DNA from: Knufia peltigerae
Lineage: Eukaryota; Ascomycota; Eurotiomycetes; Chaetothyriales; Trichomeriaceae
Assembly: GCA_030247855.1 (NCBI GenBank)
Contig: JAPDRN010000035.1
Coordinates: 66,051-130,050, forward strand
DNA length: 64,000 bases
Reading direction: 5' to 3'
A model generated the notes under the pieces. It was not told the DNA's origin. It was given only the letters and a program-made list of their open reading frames with translations, and searched no databases. Both the position numbers and the translations under genes were made by a program. Shown here in pieces: positions 53,565 through 62,767 of the stretch (the stretch's first letter is position 1; each line of letters begins with the position of its first letter).

Positions 53565-56500
53565 ATGGATCCACCAGAATATCAACAGCTCAAAGGGAAG
53601 GCGAACGCCCGCCAATGGAAGGAAAACTTCAAGATTGCAGCCCACGCCAAAGGGGTCTGGGACGTATTCACAGGAACCTTCGCAATCCCAGGATGCCCAG
53701 ATCCGGCGGATTTCTACCTTACGGCACGACCAAAAGACACTCCACTGGTCCCAGATGAGATTATCGATGATCCGAATCTGAGTCCGTCCATTAGAACCGT
53801 CCTCCGGAAAAAGGAGAAGGAGAAGAGGGCAGCTAGGGTCTCTAGAGCCACCCTTGGGCCTGACGACATTGCCGCTCTTAACGAAAAAGGAAAAGCACGA
53901 GAAGATACTCAGCTGGAGTTCACTAGCCGTCTCGCGCTGTATAAGTTCGAGCTGGACGAATACGACAAGGGCCGTAAGACTGTTGACACTGCTACGGCGC
54001 TCCTCTATGTGTGGGTACATAAATCGTTGCGCCCACAGCTCGCGAACTTCTACAACCCCAAAGAGGCATACGATTTTCTAATCGAACGCTACAATGTGTC
54101 CGATATCCGTGCCCTCGAGCTGGCCACGAATGACTTCGAGAATACTTACGTTGCCAAGTATCGCAGCGTTCAGGAGTACATCAACGACATTGAATCGGCC
54201 CGCACCGAAATCTTGCGTGCTGGCGGGTACTGTGATGACCTGATGGTTATCAACAAGATCATCCGCGGGCTCTCTGGACCGTACAATAACTTTACGACCC
54301 AGTACCACATGCTGCGTGACATCGACGCGAGGTCAGGAGATCTGGATCATGTCATCACCCAGCTACTCACCTTTGAGTCTACGCTTTCGGCTCAAAGACA
54401 AAGGGTTGGCCAGAGTTACAACACCAGCCAGACATACAATCGCAACAACTCCGTTTTCGGCAGCGGTGCACAAAGGGACCCGCGTGCCAAATGCGACGCT
54501 TGCGGAAAATGGGGACACAAAGAATCTGAGTGTTGGTCTGTGCACCCCGATCGCCGTCCACAGAACAATGGACGACCCTCCGGATCCGGACAAGGACGGA
54601 ACAACAACAGCAACAATAATAGAGGAGGCTCAAAGCCAAACGGAGTGACTGCCATGGCCACTGTGCCTGAAAACTCCTTTACTCAGAAGCTAGCTGACGC
54701 CAAAGCTAAAGCTGTTACAAAGACGACCTATGGTGCGTCCCACCTGATCCCAACCCTTGATCCAGCTGACGTTTCCTTCCAGGCACCAGTATTGGAGGAA
54801 ATTGAAGGCAGGATGAAGGGGGAGGGGTATCAAGGGGGAGCATTGACATGGAATTCTGAACTTTGTACTCGAGTTTCACAAAAAGAGCCTTTCAACAAGG
54901 ACGCTAAGCTATCAAAAACATCTACTTGCCGTCAAAATGAAAATTTCTTGAAAACAGAAGACTTCTGTATGGCAGCACATATTGCCACAGTAAATCGCAA
55001 CAGCTGGATACTGGACTCAGGAGCCAATGTTTACATCTGCAATGACGTATCATGGTTCACAGAGTTCTACGTTTTTGACTCCCAGGTCAACACAGCAGGC
55101 GAAGCCTCTCCCATGAAAATTCTTGGGGGAGGTACAGTAGAGGTCAAATTACAGGACAGCGATGGTGATGCTTTCCTACTCCGATTGACAAATGTCGCGT
55201 TTGCGCCAGAAAGCAGGTGCAACATTTTAGCACTGTCAAGGCTGGCACAAGCTGGCGTAACTGGAACCTGGTCACGGCATCAGATACAGCTATGCGTCGA
55301 CGGCTACTCAGTAGGACAAGCAGACCTCAAGAACGGGCTGTATCACGCGAAGGTGCTTGAGTGTCCAGTCCAAACCGAAAATTTCGTGGCCAATGTCGAC
55401 TTTGAAGATCCTGTCTGGGCAGAACACCGTCGCCTAGGCCACCTTAGCCTTGAACGCATGATGCGACTAACAAAGCAGAGCTCAAACATGAAAGTCTCGA
55501 AAGAACAAATCAAAACAAAGATAGGCGAAATCTGCCCTGTCTGCGCCACGACCAAGGCCATCATGAAGATCCCACGAGAACCAGCAAGGCGACGATTTCA
55601 AAAAGTTGGGGAGCTCCTTCATATCGATAATTGGGGACCATACCCTATCAATGCTTGGGACAAAACACGACACATGTGCTTCGTCACGGACGACGCTACA
55701 CGCATGACTTGGGCGCTCAAACTCAAAAACAAAGACGACTGTCCGGACCTCCTAAGAGACCTAGTGCGCCGCATCGAGCGAAAATATGACACTGTCGTAC
55801 GCAGAGCTAGATCCGACAACGAATTCAACAAAGGCCCCTGGAAGAGCTGGTGCCTAAAAAAGGGCATCGAAATTGAGCCTACAGCCCATTATGCTCATAA
55901 TCAGGTAGGCGTTGCAGAAAGGGCTAACAGAACTCTACGAGAAGGTGCAGGAACTATGATCAATGACTGTAACTTGTCCGGCCAACTACGACGAATAATA
56001 ACAGACCGTGGACATGAAATGATGAGAAACACCACAGTCCCTGAAAAGTATTGGCCGGAGGCTATGGAATACGCTGCCTGGTTGAAAAACCGAGCCCCAA
56101 CATCGGCGCTCAAATGGCGGAAAACCCCATATGAAGCGTGCGAAGGTTTCCAACCAAACCTGGCCCAGGAACTTCCTTGGGGGACGCGAGTGTACGTTAC
56201 CTATGCCGAAGAACTTCGACATAAACCTGGTCTAAATCGAAAACTTCACGACAACCGTGGCTACGTCGGATACTTCCTAGGATGCGAAAACGAATCCACA
56301 TATAAAGTCCTGAACTCGGACCGACAGATGGTCGAGAGGGTCTCCATTGGACAAGTCCGGTGCGACAAACCTCTGATTGACCAGCACGCTGACAATCCTC
56401 TGGAGTGGGAACAACCATCACCAGAGCAAATGAACGCATCAGACGAAGAGGAAAATTCTGATCCAGGATCTGGAGAAAGCGAGTCAGACGAAGTTGAGGA

Positions 56501-59500
56501 CGAAGAAATGGACGACCGACCAGTCGTATCTCATTATTTCAACAACCCTTCAGCCATGGTAACGTTGAGATCAAGAGGGCGACCAGGTGTTATCGACCTC
56601 GACGACGGTGACGCGCCCGAAGATGACTACGTACCAACACTAGGAAACGACATCTCGGCGACGGAATTGGAGAGAATCGGAATTGAGGCCGAAAATCAAC
56701 ATGAAGACGAAGACTCAATGTACGAAGATGCACAATTTGGCGTTGATGATGACCACCAGGAGAGCCCGAACGAACAGAGTCTCCTTGAAGAGACACAAGA
56801 CATTGACGAGGACGAGGACGAAGACGCTGACGAAGACCTTGACGAAGACGTCGACGATGACAGCGATGGCTACGACGGGGAGATCCAACTTGACGTTCCT
56901 CTTGCGGTACGCGACCAAAGTCGAACAACGCCAGCTCAAATGAACCTCGGCGACAGTGAAAATGAAAGCGACTTAGATAATGGACAATTTGTACCTTCGA
57001 GCTCGCACAAACCACCATTGACTGGGCCCATAGATCATTCGACGAGACCTAAGATCGCATGCAATCCGTGCTACCAACGAAGAGTCCAATGCGACCACAA
57101 ACGCCCATGCGCGCAATGCTTGAGAAACAAATACCCATCAAGTTGCGTATATCGCCACCCAGTGGAAAAGCAATACGCGACAGACAAAGTCTTCATCCCA
57201 TCGGCAAGCCACAAACAGGTGCGTGATGCCCCAATCGACCATGGTTCAGGGTCGCCAAAGTTCAAATGCGATCCATGCCATCAAAGGAAAATAGTATGCG
57301 ACAAAAACAGACCGTGCAAAAGCTGCAAGGTCTCAGGTTTCCCTGTGAGTTGCGTATATCGCCTGGAAACACGCAAAGGCTATGTACCTACAGCTTCGGC
57401 TGGCAAACCAAAACAGGGACCAATTGATAACTCCGGGTCCCCGGAGGCAGCCTGTGACATATGCAGTCAACAAAGGCGGAAGTGCGATAGGCAACGCCCA
57501 TGCTCGAATTGCAAATCAAACGGACGGTCAGAACTGTGCGTTTATAGGCTCCGAGTCACAAACAAGAAGAACGACAAAGCCAAGAAAAACGGCCGAGACT
57601 CGAGTGACAGTGAAGGTGACGATCAAGAACCAAGACCGACGAAGAAGTGGGCAAAGATAGATGAAAGGGTGGCTGACAGGAACAGATGCAACCACTGCTA
57701 TCACTTTTCCATAAACTGTAGGTGGCTGCCAGGAGCGAAAAAGTGCATAAACTGCGAGGAACATCGAAGACCCTGTTTTCCACTTATCCCGAACCCGGAT
57801 GGATCACTACCAGATCGAAAATGGAGCAAGAAAAACACCGCCATCGACAGAACCGAGGCCAAAGACATGTGCTACAGGTGCTACAATCGACGGCTTAGAT
57901 GTGATGCAACTCTTCCCATCAACCCAAAAGTACCTTGCTCAAACTGCGCGAAACACAATTCGTACTGCTGCTCCCGCCAACAGAGGGAGGACATGGAAGT
58001 CAATCCAGCATGTTCAAATTGTCGAAAAGACGGAACGATATGCGACAGGAAGAGTCCCTGCTCGAACTGCACTGACAAGGACCACCCGCGGTGTACGTAC
58101 GTGTACAACAAGAACAGTTTTCGCATATCGAAGATCGTGGGAGGCGAGGACCGTTACGACGACGAAGACAGCAGGTGTATCTCTTGCCAAAGGCGAAATG
58201 CTAGAGGTTGTAACGCTGAAGCAGGCAAGCCGTGCAAAAGATGCGTCGTCAAACCAGGACCATATCAGGCCAGTTGCATGCTGTGGACAGCACCGAGAGT
58301 CTTACACAATACGCGGCTGGAAAAATGGACTTGGAGCAACGAAGAAGACAAACTAGTCTACAATGAGGACGCCCCACTTGTCAAGAGAACGAGGGAAACC
58401 GCACCTCGAGTAACAGAAATGGAAGATACCTCCGAATCCGAAAATGAGTCTGTTGACATCTACAGTACCGAATCCCGAGCAGCTACGAGAGAGAGACTCA
58501 TGGCCCTCCGCCTGCCCGAAAACTTTTTCCTAGAAGGGTTTGCTCCGATGACCCTAGCAGCTTTCACGACGAGAGTGAACACGGCAATGCTGCCGGACCC
58601 ACAGAGCTACATTGAAGCCATGAAAGCCCCAGATGCTGAGAAGTGGAGATCCGCTATACAGTCGGAATACGACAGCCTATTAGAGAACAACACCTGGAAA
58701 GTTGTCGACCTACCTCCTGGACGAAAAGCGTTAACCACGAAATGGGTCTTAAAGAAAAAGTTAGGACCCCAAGGGGAACTGTTGAAGTATAAGGCCAGAA
58801 TGGTGGCGCGAGGATTTCAGCAAGTCGAAGGATACGACTTTACTGAGACATACTCGGGAGTTGTTAAGGCAGCAGCATACAGACTATTATTTGCCCTAAT
58901 GTGTCTCGAAGGGTGGACCTGCCATCAAATGGACGTCGTTACAGCATTCCTCAACGGAGACGTATTAGAAGAGGTCTATATCCATCCACCCCAAGGCTAT
59001 CCGCAGAAGGGAAAGGTCCTTAGGCTACTAAAAGCACTATACGGCCTAAAACAATCACCAAGACTATGGTATCGAAGACTACGCCAATGGCTACTAGACA
59101 ATGGCTGGAAGGTATCAAAGTATGACGAATGTGTTTTCTACCATCCACAACAAGTCCTCATTATCACTGTATATGTTGACGACATCAATATCTTCGGACC
59201 AAGCGAGCAGCATATTCAACCATTTAAGGACGAGATCGCGAAAGCATTCAAGATGACGGATGCGGGAAAGGCGGCGTGGTATCTAGGAATGCAGCTTCAA
59301 TGGAGCTCAAAAGGCATCCATATACACCAAGGAGGATATGTACAGCAGATGCTTGGAAAGTACGGACTGCTGGGCACTAAAAGCGCGGCGATACCATTAG
59401 ACCCAACACGAAAACTGGAAAAAGAAACAGAAACGACAGCAGACGCAAAATTCAGAACGAAATATATGTCGATGGTTGGATCAATTAACTACTTACAATC

Positions 59501-60182
59501 GAAAACGGCCTGGCACCTAGCGTTTCCAGTCTCGCTAGTCTCGCGCTACATGACAAACCCTAATCAAACACATATGGATGCAGTTACCCAGGAGTATCGT
59601 TTCGCTTCCGCGAATGCGGAGCGCGGTCTCTACTATCATAAGAATGGGGACGGCACCATTAAAGGTTTTGTCGACAGTGACTGGGGCGGCGATAAGGACA
59701 CGGGGAGGTCAACAACAGGCTGGGTTTTCACGTTGGCAGGCAGCCCAATCTCGTGGTGTTCGCAGAGGCAAAAGACGGTAGCAGGCTCCTCGACTGAGGC
59801 GGAGTACATCGCTGCCTCTGACGCCTGTAAAGAGGCCATATGGCTAAAGGGTTTCCACAACGAGATTGCATACATTATGAGGCGGGAACCGCAAAACACA
59901 ATCGATCTGGCAATTGACAATGCTTCGGCGATCAAGCTGACCAAGAATCCGGAATTTCACGGCCGTACAAAACACATACCGATACGGTACCACTTTATCA
60001 GGGAGTGCGTCGAAAGGGGAGATGTTAAACCTGTATGGATCTCTGGGAAAGAAAACCCTGCTGATCTGCTGACAAAAGCCTTGCCACGGACAACGTTCGA
60101 ATATCTTGTGGCCAAGCTTGGAGGAGGCCTGCCTACTGTCACCTCCAGTCAACCGAGGGACATTATCGATGCTCTCGATTGA
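53565..60182 (+). CDS. Copia gag-pol polyprotein with seven zinc-cluster modules
   Basis: One 2205-residue frame. Gag-like helical region about 1-300; CCHC zinc knuckle C-x2-C-x4-H-x4-C at 310-323; aspartic protease LDSGA with D484; integrase zinc-binding region from about 620 (HRRLGH...CPVC); catalytic core with HIDNWGP, SDNEF and VAERANRT. Then a strongly acidic region (about 955-1110) and seven six-Cys modules (1166-1571). Reverse transcriptase begins near 1710 and has YVDD near 1870; RNase H has VDSDWGGD and SSTEAEY; the C-terminus includes KHIPIRYHFIRE. All enzyme motifs look intact. There is no gag/pol frameshift, as in copia itself. The integrase-to-RT distance is about 900 residues, several hundred longer than usual because of the acidic and Cys-rich block. 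Confidence 0.96.
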   Translation: MDPPEYQQLKGKANARQWKENFKIAAHAKGVWDVFTGTFAIPGCPDPADFYLTARPKDTPLVPDEIIDDPNLSPSIRTVLRKKEKEKRAARVSRATLGPDDIAALNEKGKAREDTQLEFTSRLALYKFELDEYDKGRKTVDTATALLYVWVHKSLRPQLANFYNPKEAYDFLIERYNVSDIRALELATNDFENTYVAKYRSVQEYINDIESARTEILRAGGYCDDLMVINKIIRGLSGPYNNFTTQYHMLRDIDARSGDLDHVITQLLTFESTLSAQRQRVGQSYNTSQTYNRNNSVFGSGAQRDPRAKCDACGKWGHKESECWSVHPDRRPQNNGRPSGSGQGRNNNSNNNRGGSKPNGVTAMATVPENSFTQKLADAKAKAVTKTTYGASHLIPTLDPADVSFQAPVLEEIEGRMKGEGYQGGALTWNSELCTRVSQKEPFNKDAKLSKTSTCRQNENFLKTEDFCMAAHIATVNRNSWILDSGANVYICNDVSWFTEFYVFDSQVNTAGEASPMKILGGGTVEVKLQDSDGDAFLLRLTNVAFAPESRCNILALSRLAQAGVTGTWSRHQIQLCVDGYSVGQADLKNGLYHAKVLECPVQTENFVANVDFEDPVWAEHRRLGHLSLERMMRLTKQSSNMKVSKEQIKTKIGEICPVCATTKAIMKIPREPARRRFQKVGELLHIDNWGPYPINAWDKTRHMCFVTDDATRMTWALKLKNKDDCPDLLRDLVRRIERKYDTVVRRARSDNEFNKGPWKSWCLKKGIEIEPTAHYAHNQVGVAERANRTLREGAGTMINDCNLSGQLRRIITDRGHEMMRNTTVPEKYWPEAMEYAAWLKNRAPTSALKWRKTPYEACEGFQPNLAQELPWGTRVYVTYAEELRHKPGLNRKLHDNRGYVGYFLGCENESTYKVLNSDRQMVERVSIGQVRCDKPLIDQHADNPLEWEQPSPEQMNASDEEENSDPGSGESESDEVEDEEMDDRPVVSHYFNNPSAMVTLRSRGRPGVIDLDDGDAPEDDYVPTLGNDISATELERIGIEAENQHEDEDSMYEDAQFGVDDDHQESPNEQSLLEETQDIDEDEDEDADEDLDEDVDDDSDGYDGEIQLDVPLAVRDQSRTTPAQMNLGDSENESDLDNGQFVPSSSHKPPLTGPIDHSTRPKIACNPCYQRRVQCDHKRPCAQCLRNKYPSSCVYRHPVEKQYATDKVFIPSASHKQVRDAPIDHGSGSPKFKCDPCHQRKIVCDKNRPCKSCKVSGFPVSCVYRLETRKGYVPTASAGKPKQGPIDNSGSPEAACDICSQQRRKCDRQRPCSNCKSNGRSELCVYRLRVTNKKNDKAKKNGRDSSDSEGDDQEPRPTKKWAKIDERVADRNRCNHCYHFSINCRWLPGAKKCINCEEHRRPCFPLIPNPDGSLPDRKWSKKNTAIDRTEAKDMCYRCYNRRLRCDATLPINPKVPCSNCAKHNSYCCSRQQREDMEVNPACSNCRKDGTICDRKSPCSNCTDKDHPRCTYVYNKNSFRISKIVGGEDRYDDEDSRCISCQRRNARGCNAEAGKPCKRCVVKPGPYQASCMLWTAPRVLHNTRLEKWTWSNEEDKLVYNEDAPLVKRTRETAPRVTEMEDTSESENESVDIYSTESRAATRERLMALRLPENFFLEGFAPMTLAAFTTRVNTAMLPDPQSYIEAMKAPDAEKWRSAIQSEYDSLLENNTWKVVDLPPGRKALTTKWVLKKKLGPQGELLKYKARMVARGFQQVEGYDFTETYSGVVKAAAYRLLFALMCLEGWTCHQMDVVTAFLNGDVLEEVYIHPPQGYPQKGKVLRLLKALYGLKQSPRLWYRRLRQWLLDNGWKVSKYDECVFYHPQQVLIITVYVDDINIFGPSEQHIQPFKDEIAKAFKMTDAGKAAWYLGMQLQWSSKGIHIHQGGYVQQMLGKYGLLGTKSAAIPLDPTRKLEKETETTADAKFRTKYMSMVGSINYLQSKTAWHLAFPVSLVSRYMTNPNQTHMDAVTQEYRFASANAERGLYYHKNGDGTIKGFVDSDWGGDKDTGRSTTGWVFTLAGSPISWCSQRQKTVAGSSTEAEYIAASDACKEAIWLKGFHNEIAYIMRREPQNTIDLAIDNASAIKLTKNPEFHGRTKHIPIRYHFIRECVERGDVKPVWISGKENPADLLTKALPRTTFEYLVAKLGGGLPTVTSSQPRDIIDALD
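57060..58277 (+). other. Array of seven six-cysteine modules, GAL4-type Zn2Cys6
   Basis: First-to-last cysteine positions in the polyprotein: 1166-1194, 1235-1263, 1297-1325, 1375-1404, 1436-1468, 1483-1510 and 1538-1571. Modules 1-3 have identical spacing C-x2-C-x6-C-x5-C-x2-C-x8-C and end CVYR. Module 6 is x2-x6-x5-x2-x7. Module 4 is x2-x6-x8-x2-x6, module 5 x2-x6-x11-x2-x6, and module 7 x2-x7-x7-x2-x10. Basic residues sit between Cys2 and Cys3 and CD-x-x-RPC between Cys3 and Cys4, as in fungal zinc-cluster transcription factors. Modules 1-3 are each preceded by a related linker (F/Y-V/I-P-S/T ... PID-H/N). The metal-binding pattern is direct; the DNA-binding role is inferred. Confidence 0.85.
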
Positions 60183-60208
60183 GGGGGAGACACTGAGGTG
60201 TCAGAGCC

Positions 60209-60216
60209 AGGGGGAG
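60209..60216 (+). other. Polypurine tract
   Basis: AGGGGGAG abuts the 3' LTR start; a similar GAGGGGGAGA lies just after the pol stop. Expected start of plus-strand synthesis. Confidence 0.75.
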
Positions 60217-60348
60217 TGTTGAATAAAGGCTCTTTCACCTCACCGGAAACGGTTGACTGCAAGCGGTAGGCAAGAGGCCTATATAAGTAGGGCTCTTGCC
60301 CCAGGTAGCTTGTAGTTCTCTAAGCAATCCTATTATCCTTTTCAAACA
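60217..60348 (+). repeat. 3' LTR (132 bp)
   Basis: Identical to the 5' LTR over all 132 bases; ends CA directly before GCATC. Confidence 0.97.
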
Positions 60349-60353
60349 GCATC
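60349..60353. repeat. Right target-site duplication GCATC
   Basis: Matches 53322-53326 exactly. On the minus strand it is the GATGC of the interrupted GDAAH codons. Confidence 0.95.
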
Positions 60354-61363
60354 CCCCACCAGAACGCATCTCCTCGAATACCACTGATTTGGACTCATTT
60401 CTGTTCGATCAAAAATACCAAATTTGATAATACGAGATGGCTTTTGAACCAACTCCGCCGGCGACTTGTCTTTCCACGAACTGATCTTGTCGAGGAGTTT
60501 TTCCCTTCGCGCGGCGATTTCTTGCGCAGAGCACAAGCCCCAGTCAGCTTCATTTCCTTCGCCTTCAGGTAAAGTCAATGCCCAGGACGTCACGTCAGGA
60601 GAGACTGGGTATGCAATCATATGGACTCCTTCACCAAACCAATTCCTCATGCTGTGCCGAGTTTTCAGCGCCTGTGGTGTTGGTGACAATCCAGCAGTCT
60701 GTGGTGTCAGCCGTGAGCACGCTGCCCGAGTCATGTAGCTTACCTGTGTTAATCCGGTAAAGTCTGGCAGCCCTTCGCTGAGGCCTCTCTTCCTAAGAAG
60801 GATACGTCTGGAAGCAGCTTTGATCCCATCGCATCCGATGAGGAATGAGCCCGTAACAGATCCATGTCCTTTGAAATGAGCAGTCACTGAATCTTCCCCT
60901 TCTTCGATATCCTCTAGCTCCCAGCCCTCCCTCACATCAACATCCAGCTCAGTGAGCATGGTTTTGAGCATCAAATTCAGCTCGGTCCGCTTGACACCCA
61001 TTGCAGGTTCTCCGTATTTTGATCGGAAACTCTGTGGTAAGTCTGAGGATCCTAGAAGACCACCATCTGAGGTGAGGTCTTGAAATGCCTCGAGAGGCTG
61101 GGATCCTTTTTCAACTTTCTCTGCTACACCGACTTTGTTGAGAACTTTGAGTCTGCGTTCCGCTCAGCAACTTAATTCCCTCTGTTACCAAAACAAGCGG
61201 TATTCTCTTACCCATTTGGCATCAACATCAGTGACGCCCCTGCATCTCCCAGTTTTGAAACCTTTTCAAAGACAATGGGGTTGTATCCTCTGCGTTTTAA
61301 AAAGTTCGCAAGCACCGGCCCAGCGACACCACAGCCGATGATAAGTACCGAGACTTCGGACAT

Positions 61364-62767
61364 GATTGCAAGGCTTGGACGTACGTTATTGACCACCATC
61401 AAGTCGTTCTCGTTCAGAATGTCCCTTTGCAGATGTGATAACTGCCTGTTTTAAAGTGCTTAGCCTCGGTGCATCCGTTACCCAGATGAAGCGCGATTTC
61501 AAACAAGTGACGCTACGTCATTGCATATGCGTGCGACAGAACCAGACAGTGAGTCATCCAAGTGCATGAGAGATACGAGGAAGAGTGTCAAACAATCTGC
61601 CGGTGACTGGCCTGCTTGGGATTGTAGAATCGTAATAAGTGAAAAAGTCAGACTGCGGTCAGCCTGTTCGGAGAAGGGGGAAGCTCGATCGGAGATGGAA
61701 GTTGTCAAGACACTTTTGTCTGACAGAAGCGTTTGAGACACTCCACAATTCTTGGCCTGGGTATAGCAAAAGTCAGATAGATCCTCTTCGATGAGCCGAT
61801 AACAGATGGATTGATTGTACCGCTAAACTTGAACTAATACCTGTGGTGTTGACATCAAAATGCGTTTGCAGAAGGGACGGTATATGTCTTCCACCATGAA
61901 CAGCAGACATTCAATGTCGACCTCTCCTATATCAATGTGGACGCGACTATTGTTAGCGTACGGGATTGCCTATTCTCGATGACACTCGTGGGAACAACGA
62001 CGGTTGTGAGTATCGCTCTCAAGTATGGGCGCTCTCAGTGCTCAATAATCACCCGCGAGAGCCAACTCACCGCAGGTGGTCGCCGCCGCCTATTCACGCA
62101 TCAAGCTATTCACTCTCCAGGCACGTACCCGCCCACCATTGGCCCGCAAGAGCTGGATTAATTCGACCCCTTATATGTTTGATTCGTGAATTTTCTGTCA
62201 ACTAACCTTCACAGGAACCAATTCTTCAGCCCCCGTGGTGCAACGGTCAAATGTCACCGTCTCAGCTGGAAAGTCAGTCAGGTCAAACTGGATGGCTATC
62301 CTGCAGGCGACTTGACTATCCGAGGAGGCACATGAAATTTGGTTACAACAAGTGGGATCAACACCAGTGGGATATCAATTCTGAGGGTCAACCAACAGTG
62401 GGATCAACAACACAGTGGGATATTAATTCGGGCAGACTTGGGACACAAGGTCGACAACTAAGTGGGAGGACAACATAGCTAGGACAAGGCCCTGGCCAGA
62501 GAGGGTAGAAAAAGTTGAAAGCGCTGCGACAGGGGAGATTCCAGAGCGAGTACCATAGATCGGTTTAAGACCTTCACTGGTCCCGAGTTGGGAGGCATCT
62601 GGGGGAAAAAAATCCTTACACGACTGGGATTTTCTTAACGAGGCTCCTATGGGAGATAAATCCTAGTTAAGTTTTTGCCATTTTTGCAGAATCCTACTAT
62701 ATTTTTTTGAGGTTAGATTCCTCTCAGTTAATTAATCCTTTCCTCTTGATCCTATTAGTGAGAACTC
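61364..62767. other. Intergenic interval
   Basis: About 1.4 kb. No recognisable gene. It contains a two-copy, 46-bp-period repeat near 62351 and a tRNA box-A-like word without a box B (see rejected items). Confidence 0.4.
62351..62433. repeat. Two-copy imperfect tandem repeat, period about 46 bp
   Basis: AGTGGGATCAACA followed by CAGTGGGATAT(C/T)AATTC occurs at 62351 and again at 62397. Non-coding context. Confidence 0.6.

Larger units (their letters stand above)
53327..60348 (+). mobile_element. Complete Ty1/copia LTR retrotransposon with a Zn2Cys6 array
   Basis: The 7022-bp element is bounded by identical 132-bp LTRs beginning TG and ending CA and by the GCATC duplication. Internal order: tRNA primer site, untranslated leader, one gag-pol frame (gag, CCHC knuckle, protease, integrase, zinc-cluster array, reverse transcriptase, RNase H), polypurine tract. 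Integrase before reverse transcriptase identifies Ty1/copia. No stop, frameshift or LTR divergence is visible, and there is no sign of RIP-type C-to-T decay. It lies antisense to the host monooxygenase it splits. The element is unusually long for copia because of an extra block between integrase and reverse transcriptase. Confidence 0.97.
52905..61363 (-). pseudogene. FAD monooxygenase gene disrupted by a copia insertion
   Basis: The host gene reads on the minus strand in four exons: 61363-61212, 61152-60744, an exon split into 60698-60349 and 53321-53274, and 53217-52905. Without the element it would code about 423 residues, all in frame. The N-terminus has the FAD motif LIIGCGVAGPVLA; the middle has SFLIGCDGIKAASR. 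The insertion falls exactly inside the GDAAH motif (third FAD/ribityl motif) followed by HLGQGANQAL on the far side. Introns are 59, 45 and 56 nt; the 45-nt one is in frame. As it stands, translation stops within the LTR directly after GDA. It resembles salicylate/zeaxanthin-type flavoprotein hydroxylases. No other lesion is seen, so loss is recent. Confidence 0.9.

Noticed and set aside
57060..58277. Idea that the six-Cys modules are extra CCHC zinc knuckles of gag type
   Set aside because: Knuckles are C-x2-C-x4-H-x4-C. These modules have six cysteines, no histidine in the right place, and x2-x6-x5-x2-x8 spacing typical of GAL4-type clusters.
53565..60182. Idea that a host transcription-factor gene was inserted as a separate gene inside the element
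   Set aside because: The array is in the same uninterrupted frame as integrase and reverse transcriptase, with no intron signals, stop or start around it.
62236..62246. TGGTGCAACGG matches the tRNA box A consensus
   Set aside because: No box B (GGTTCRANNCC) lies at a fitting distance and no cloverleaf can be drawn; at best a tRNA relic.
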